Source: Verrucomicrobiota bacterium
GTDB lineage: Bacteria; Verrucomicrobiota; Verrucomicrobiae; Chthoniobacterales; UBA10450
Length of the DNA stretch: 10,955 nt
NCBI GenBank assembly: GCA_003219495.1
Contig: QHOZ01000106.1
Location: 1-10,955 of the forward strand
Direction: 5' to 3'
Each line of letters begins with the position of its first letter. Within the stretch, counting starts at the first letter, position 1. Position numbers and translations under genes: made by a program. Below the pieces are notes generated by a model. The model was not told the DNA's origin and did not search any database. It was given only the letters and a program-made list of their open reading frames with translations. Positions 7,290-10,955 of this stretch are shown here, piece after piece.

Positions 7290-7322
7290 AAACGCCGGAA
7301 TGCACTGGGCATTCCGGCGTTT
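7290..7322 (-). terminator. Intrinsic terminator of the outer-membrane protein gene
   Basis: Positions 7290-7303 pair perfectly with 7309-7322 (14 bp, GC-rich centre CGCCGG) around a five-base loop. On the minus strand the stem is followed by TTTTGCGTTT. It lies 19 bases after the stop of the beta-barrel gene and before thiH, so it should end that transcript. On the plus strand the trailing sequence is TTTAAATT, giving only weak bidirectional potential. Confidence 0.88.
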
Positions 7323-7341
7323 AAATTACGATTGTCTGACC

Positions 7342-8298
7342 TTAGTAAGAAAAGGTGACGCCGAAGCGGGCCATCCCGAAGTCTTGATTGTCGCTGCCAT
7401 TACCGGGCCGCAGTTCAAGGGCCTGATTGATGGTGGTGGTCGAGGAAAGGGGAAGTCCGTCGAAGAGAAAGGTGTTCGAGCCCTGGCGTGTAACGAGATG
7501 AAGCTTGTCGTCGCGATTCTGACCGAAGACAAAGTTCCAGGTGAAGTCAGCCATCAAACCGATATGGCACGTGACACGGAATTCCAAACCCGCGCCAATC
7601 TGACCAAGGCCTCGGATGTGGTTGTTAGAAACCGGATCAACTGTCCAGAACTCGCGCTCGCTGATAACCGCATTAACTTGGGTGGTCGGAACGAGCGGAT
7701 CGACGAGAACGCCGAACTCGTGCTTCTCGTTGAAAAACTTGTAGAGCGTAGAACCGCCGCCAATAAATCCGAGACCGCCGGTCACGTACGGCGCGAAACG
7801 GCCAAACGGATATCGTCCCGTGAAGGTTAACAGTCCACCGCCGGCGAAGTTCGTCTTCGCGGCGAGGCCGAGTCCTTCGATACCGACACCAAAGTATCGG
7901 CTCCAGAAATATTTAATATCCACACCACCGCCCCACACATCGTCGCGGCCAAACATTTCGTTCTTACTGACCTGACCAATATTTATGCGCTCGTTTTGAT
8001 TGAAGATGGCCGGCTCAGCGGTAAAACCGGTGAAAATGTCGAGTGTGAACGGATCGTCGTCTGGAACGAATGGATCCTCGTCCGGCACGTCAAACTGGCC
8101 GTCATCGGCCGCGAAAGCGTAAGCGGCCCAGATACCGAGATCCCATTCATGCGCGCGATAGAAATCGCACACGGGCGGTGCCGGCTGCATTACTTCTTTT
8201 TCTTTGCCGGAATATTTTTCCGGACCGTCGGCATAAATTGCCGGCGCCACTACGAGGAGTGCGAACAATGCGCAAAAGGTTAAGGTCAGTTTTTTCAT
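7342..8298 (-). CDS. Outer-membrane beta-barrel protein
   Basis: 318 residues. Signal peptide at 1-23 ('FALLVVAPAIYA', cleavage before DGPEKYSG). The mature part alternates short aromatic/glycine-rich strands, for example 'WGGGVDIKYFWSRYFGVGIEG' and 'RFAPYVTGGLGFIGGGS', and ends in 'MARFGVTFSY', a C-terminal aromatic residue typical of barrels inserted by BamA. An acidic stretch near 65-90 holds two near-copies, DEDPFVP and DDDPFTL. I recall this architecture (DGP-KYSGKEKE start, YRAHEWDLG block) as a multi-copy family in Chthoniobacterales; the substrate is unknown. The gene stands alone: it has its own upstream region with promoter-like AT-rich sequence and its own terminator. The start is ATG 8296-8298, followed by the lysines of the signal peptide; no Shine-Dalgarno is seen. 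Confidence 0.88.
   Translation of the reverse strand: MKKLTLTFCALFALLVVAPAIYADGPEKYSGKEKEVMQPAPPVCDFYRAHEWDLGIWAAYAFAADDGQFDVPDEDPFVPDDDPFTLDIFTGFTAEPAIFNQNERINIGQVSKNEMFGRDDVWGGGVDIKYFWSRYFGVGIEGLGLAAKTNFAGGGLLTFTGRYPFGRFAPYVTGGLGFIGGGSTLYKFFNEKHEFGVLVDPLVPTTQVNAVISEREFWTVDPVSNNHIRGLGQIGAGLEFRVTCHIGLMADFTWNFVFGQNRDDKLHLVTRQGSNTFLFDGLPLSSTTTINQALELRPGNGSDNQDFGMARFGVTFSY
8041..8082 (-). repeat. Two tandem 21-base units in the beta-barrel gene
   Basis: Codons for residues 73-79 (DEDPFVP) and 80-86 (DDDPFTL) form two near-identical units, matching GA(C)GA(C/G)GATCC(A/G)TTC. They produce an Asp-rich periplasmic or loop segment, likely from slippage or local duplication. Confidence 0.55.
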
Positions 8299-8310
8299 AA
8301 CTTGGCTATG

Positions 8311-8374
8311 CGTTTAGGGTTTCTGCAGAAGTTCGTCAATAAAAAAATAATTAGTTTTTTAGAGGCTGTTTCAA
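8311..8374 (-). promoter_or_regulatory. Candidate promoter region of the beta-barrel gene
   Basis: The AT-rich block between the rng end and the beta-barrel start has two candidate -35 boxes on the minus strand. TTGAAA (8369-8374) is followed by AATTAT/ATTATT-like sequence at 16-17 bases (8346-8352). TTGACG (8334-8339) is followed at 17 bases by TAAACG (8311-8316), which would leave a leader of only a few bases. Either could be used; neither -10 is good. The rest of the 289-base gap (8299-8587) holds no gene that I can support. It does hold an imperfect hairpin at 8492-8508 without a T-run. Confidence 0.4.
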
Positions 8375-8393
8375 GGCCACTTCCAGGCTGTTT
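8363..8393. repeat. Direct repeat upstream of the beta-barrel gene
   Basis: AGGCTGTTT occurs exactly at 8363-8371 and 8385-8393, 22 bases centre to centre, about two helical turns. The inner copy overlaps the candidate TTGAAA -35 box. The spacing suits a dimeric regulator, but a chance repeat cannot be excluded. Confidence 0.4.
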
Positions 8394-8587
8394 TTCGCTG
8401 CACCCGTGCTTTTAACACGAAACCGACGCCCACCGTCAAGCACCGAATTGCAGCCCTTTTTTGGCCTAACTTTCGGGAGCCGTTTTAACAGGACGCCCAA
8501 GAGGGGTCAACCACCAAATAACGGCGCAATGGCGGGTCGATTTCGCCCGAGGAAATCTGCGATTCAGGCCAAGTCAGAGGCCGATAT

Positions 8588-9346
8588 TCACGACTTCAAT
8601 TCCGAACCGGTATTGGCGTCAGTTAGGATGAATTTCTCGTGGTGATAAGTGGGGTCGCCACGGAACGTCAACCGCCCCGCGTAGCGGCGTTCGAGTTCAA
8701 TGAGCAGCTCCTCGTCTTCCTCTTTCAAACGCTTCAAGACATCGGGGTTCAGGATGACCCGGAAATCATGCACCGTGTCCTGATATTTCCGCATCACGGT
8801 ATTCAACGCACGATGCAGTTCTACGCTTGTCGTCTCTGAGGTTTTCACCACACCGCGACCGCCGCAGTACGGGCAATTCTCGTAGATCGTGTCGCTCAAA
8901 CTTTCCTGCGCGCGCTGCCGAGTCATCTCCATCAAGCCCAACTGCGAAATGGCCAGCACATGGGTCTTGGCTTTGTCGCGCCTCAAACGTTCCTTCATCA
9001 AATTGAAAACGGCCTGCTGATCCCGACGGCTCTTCATATCGATGAAATCCGCGATGATCAGACCGCCGATGTTTCGCAAACGCAATTGACGCGCGATTTC
9101 GTCCGCCGCTTCCAGATTGGTTTGCAAAATTGTTTTCTCAACATCGCGCCCGCCTTTGTTTCGGCCGGTGTTCACATCGATCGCCACGAGCGCTTCGGTC
9201 TCGTCGATGACGATGTATCCGCCGCACCGCAGCCAAACCTGCCGATGAAACGCATCGTCGATTTGCTTTTGAATCCCGAGCGCTTCAAAGACCGGCGTCG
9301 CGCCGTCATAAAACTTCAGACGGTTCCGTGTTCCTGATCGTCGCAA
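8588..9346 (-). CDS. rng: Ribonuclease E/G family, C-terminal catalytic fragment (frameshifted)
   Basis: This frame carries the DNase-I-like catalytic part of RNase E/G, which cleaves single-stranded A/U-rich RNA in rRNA maturation and mRNA decay. Metal-binding aspartates are visible at Asp57 ('VAIDVNTGR') and Asp100 ('IIADFIDM'). The zinc-link cysteines are at Cys158 and Cys161 ('CPYCGGRG'). 'NLEAADEIARQLRLRNIGG' is family-typical. Homology starts at about residue 7 ('RNRLKFYDGATPVFEALGI'). The nominal TTG start is an artefact of the frame break, because the S1 half lies in the other frame (9316-10113). It ends shortly after the zinc link with a short charged tail, as in RNase G, with none of the RNase E scaffold. 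Confidence 0.92.
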   Translation of the reverse strand: MRRSGTRNRLKFYDGATPVFEALGIQKQIDDAFHRQVWLRCGGYIVIDETEALVAIDVNTGRNKGGRDVEKTILQTNLEAADEIARQLRLRNIGGLIIADFIDMKSRRDQQAVFNLMKERLRRDKAKTHVLAISQLGLMEMTRQRAQESLSDTIYENCPYCGGRGVVKTSETTSVELHRALNTVMRKYQDTVHDFRVILNPDVLKRLKEEDEELLIELERRYAGRLTFRGDPTYHHEKFILTDANTGSELKS

Positions 9347-10113
9347 ATGACTTCATCGATTTCTTCGGTCAGAAAATCTCGCACCGTTCGCTCGACCAAA
9401 TCCGGTTCTTCAAAAACGCGATACGGCGCGGGCTTGTCTCGAATCAACTTTTCGACCTCTGCCCATTGATCGATCAGAAAGCGAAGATCGCGGACGAAAT
9501 AACGGGCGCGCTGGCCTTCACCGACTGTGCGAATAATGACGCCGAGCCCATCCGGAATCTCGAGTTCGCGCAAAATTTTTCGAAGACGATTGCGCTCTTT
9601 CGGATCTTCAATCTTCCGCGAGATACCGCTCCGATCGCTGAACGGCATCAGGACGAGATAGCGTCCCGCGAAACTCAGATTCGTGGTAACGCGCGGACCT
9701 TTGGTTCCGATCGGGCCCTTCGTGACCTGCACGATGACTTCCGAGCCCACCGGATAAATGCTGGGAATATCGCGCGCGGTGATTTTCTTCCGGTGCTTCT
9801 TCGATGGCCGATCGACTTCTTCGATTCCGCTATCGAGCGCGGCGGGTAACGCATCCCAAAAGTGAAGGAAGGCATTTTTTTCCAGGCCGATGTCGACGAA
9901 CATCGCCTTCAAACCCATCTCGATGTTTTTAACCCGGCCCTTGTAAACGCTGCCGACGATCGGCCGCGAGCCGCTGCGCTCAACGCTATATTCTTCGAGA
10001 CGGCCATTCTCGAGCAACGCCACGCGTCGCTCGAGTTTTTCCACACTGACCACTAATTTGTTCCCGGTCCGGCGCGAGCCGATACCTAAAATTTTCTTTA
10101 CTCTGTCCAACAT
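9316..10113 (-). CDS. rng: Ribonuclease E/G family, N-terminal S1/RNase-H-like fragment (frameshifted)
   Basis: Start is ATG 10111-10113, with GGAG five bases upstream, one of the few clear ribosome-binding sites here. Residues about 50-135 are the S1 RNA-binding domain ('GSVYKGRVKNIEMGLKAMFVDIG', then 'LEKNAFLHFWD'). A basic insertion 'RPSKKHRKK' follows. The RNase-H-like and 5'-sensor region runs to about 255 ('GPRVTTNLSFAGRYLVLMP', 'RDFLTEEIDEVICDD'). The last few residues before the TGA are out of frame. From comparison with remembered E. coli RNase G (about 20 residues between 'IRIDSR' and 'LEHYTG'), roughly 16 residues are missing at the junction with the downstream fragment. The gene begins 80 bases after the mrdA stop and is probably in the same transcript. 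Confidence 0.92.
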   Translation of the reverse strand: MLDRVKKILGIGSRRTGNKLVVSVEKLERRVALLENGRLEEYSVERSGSRPIVGSVYKGRVKNIEMGLKAMFVDIGLEKNAFLHFWDALPAALDSGIEEVDRPSKKHRKKITARDIPSIYPVGSEVIVQVTKGPIGTKGPRVTTNLSFAGRYLVLMPFSDRSGISRKIEDPKERNRLRKILRELEIPDGLGVIIRTVGEGQRARYFVRDLRFLIDQWAEVEKLIRDKPAPYRVFEEPDLVERTVRDFLTEEIDEVICDDQEHGTV

Positions 10114-10193
10114 AAATCTCCAAAGGTTGCGCGATCGCGAGCGGAAGCACGTTCAAGGAATGGTTCATTGCTCGTTGGATCGACATGTGATTG

Positions 10194-10955
10194 TTAAAAG
10201 CGACGGCGAACCGGTGCAGGCGTCGGCTGAGGCGCCTGATGTTTTCCACCACCAAACAGTCGCTCGAAAAAGTTGAGTGGCCGCGGAGTCGCCGCCGGAA
10301 CCGCTTTTGCCACCCGAGGCCGTTTGGAAATCTGACCTTGTGCGTCGGGTTCCTGTTCGACATCTGGCGCAGCGTTATCGCTCGCCATTTGCACATCGGC
10401 GGTGCTTTGACTGGAATCAGCTCCTTCTTCGTCCTCGCCGCCGACATTACTTCCAGTATAGCTCACTGATTTGACCAATTGTAGCGGATTGGGGTGATGG
10501 GCCGGCGCGGTCCAGGCCACTTGCATATCGAACTTTCCACTCTCCTGCGCAACGATGCGTTCTAAAATGCGCGTTGCAATCGGTCCCGAGACCTCGCCGC
10601 CGTGTCCAGAAGCACCCTGCACCATCACTGCGACGACATATTTCGGATGGTCATACGGCGCGAAACATACAAACCACGCCACGTTTTCTTCGTGACCACG
10701 CTCCGTGGCCTGCGCGGTGCCAGTCTTTCCAGCGACTACGACATCTTTCAAACGTGCTCTGCCGCCAGTTCCGCCGTCTTCGTTCACTACTTTCCACAAA
10801 CCCTTCCGTACCCGCTCGATTTGCTCGGGAGTGCATTCGCGCCGCAAATCGGAGCGCATCCGAGGGGTTTGGGAGGCCACTGGTTTGCCGTGCTCATCAA
10901 GCTTCGGCGAGCCGTCCTGATTCAAGACTTTGTCTACCAGTCGCGCATAGTAGCA
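10194..10955 (-). CDS. mrdA: Penicillin-binding protein 2 (MrdA), C-terminal part; 5' end beyond window
   Basis: The frame is open to the window edge, so the start and most of the protein lie outside. PBP2 is the transpeptidase that cross-links peptidoglycan during elongation in the MreBCD-RodA machine. Counting from the TTG at 10923-10925, the third transpeptidase motif KTGTAQ begins at residue 67 (10725-10727). 'ENVAWFVCFAPYDHPKYVVAVMV' and 'GGEVSGPIATRILERI' are family blocks. The catalytic SxxK and SxN motifs must be further upstream. After the domain comes a long tail of about 90 residues: acidic and Ser/Gln-rich ('GGEDEEGADSSQ'), then 'PLNFFERLFGGGKH', and a Pro/Arg end ('PAPVRRRF'). 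It is followed by rng with no rodA between them. Confidence 0.93.
   Translation of the reverse strand, partial: CYYARLVDKVLNQDGSPKLDEHGKPVASQTPRMRSDLRRECTPEQIERVRKGLWKVVNEDGGTGGRARLKDVVVAGKTGTAQATERGHEENVAWFVCFAPYDHPKYVVAVMVQGASGHGGEVSGPIATRILERIVAQESGKFDMQVAWTAPAHHPNPLQLVKSVSYTGSNVGGEDEEGADSSQSTADVQMASDNAAPDVEQEPDAQGQISKRPRVAKAVPAATPRPLNFFERLFGGGKHQAPQPTPAPVRRRF

Noticed and set aside
7205..7312. N-terminal extension of ThiH from the ATG at 7310-7312
   Set aside because: That start lies inside a strong terminator stem and adds residues unlike the family; ATG 7202-7204 gives the usual length.
8492..8508. Imperfect hairpin after rng as a terminator or relative of the rpoD palindrome
   Set aside because: The stem has a bulge and no T-run follows on the minus strand; likeness to the element at 1748-1764 is loose.
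1..10955. Mobile element, phage, CRISPR or defence system
   Set aside because: No transposase, integrase, spaced repeats, or toxin/nuclease cluster; all well-supported genes are core or envelope functions.

Overview
The window reads as a piece of the core chromosome of a soil-type Verrucomicrobiota, most like Chthoniobacterales / 'Candidatus Udaeobacter'. This placement rests on remembered family features: the style of the RpoD protein, an outer-membrane beta-barrel family with a 'DGPEKYSGKEKE' start after the signal peptide, a DUF3106-like secreted protein, moderately high GC and sparse Shine-Dalgarno sites. It is an inference, not a database result. I see no rRNA, tRNA, CRISPR array, insertion sequence, integrase or phage gene.

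Layout, left to right. (1) Positions 1-4414, all minus strand: transcription runs dnaG (primase) -> rpoD (housekeeping sigma factor, reading frame broken) -> a small one-transmembrane protein -> a secreted DUF3106-like protein cut by the window edge. The dnaG-rpoD part is the classic macromolecular-synthesis pairing. The small membrane protein and its secreted neighbour resemble pairs that I associate with ECF sigma factors in this phylum. (2) 4491-5882, plus strand: a long NfeD-type membrane protein (ClpP-like serine protease plus membrane segments plus OB-fold), divergent from dnaG. (3) 5884-7204, minus strand: thiH-thiS, an overlapping pair for thiazole synthesis in thiamine biosynthesis, ending one base from the nfeD stop. 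(4) 7342-8298, minus strand: an outer-membrane beta-barrel protein, with a textbook intrinsic terminator behind it and an AT-rich upstream region with a direct repeat. (5) 8588-10955, minus strand: mrdA (PBP2, C-terminal part only) followed by rng (RNase E/G family, reading frame broken). PBP2 and RNase G genes commonly neighbour each other in cell-shape loci.

The main anomaly is that two normally indispensable genes, rpoD and rng, are each split into two overlapping frames with the same offset. In rng about 16 residues expected between the two conserved blocks also appear to be missing, so the lesion is a short deletion of 3k+1 bases rather than a single-base slip; rpoD may be the same. In an otherwise intact core region this points first to an assembly or consensus error in a draft or metagenomic genome. 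Real mutation is less likely, and programmed frameshifting is least supported. I do not see a convincing undescribed system here; the remaining findings are modest and local.
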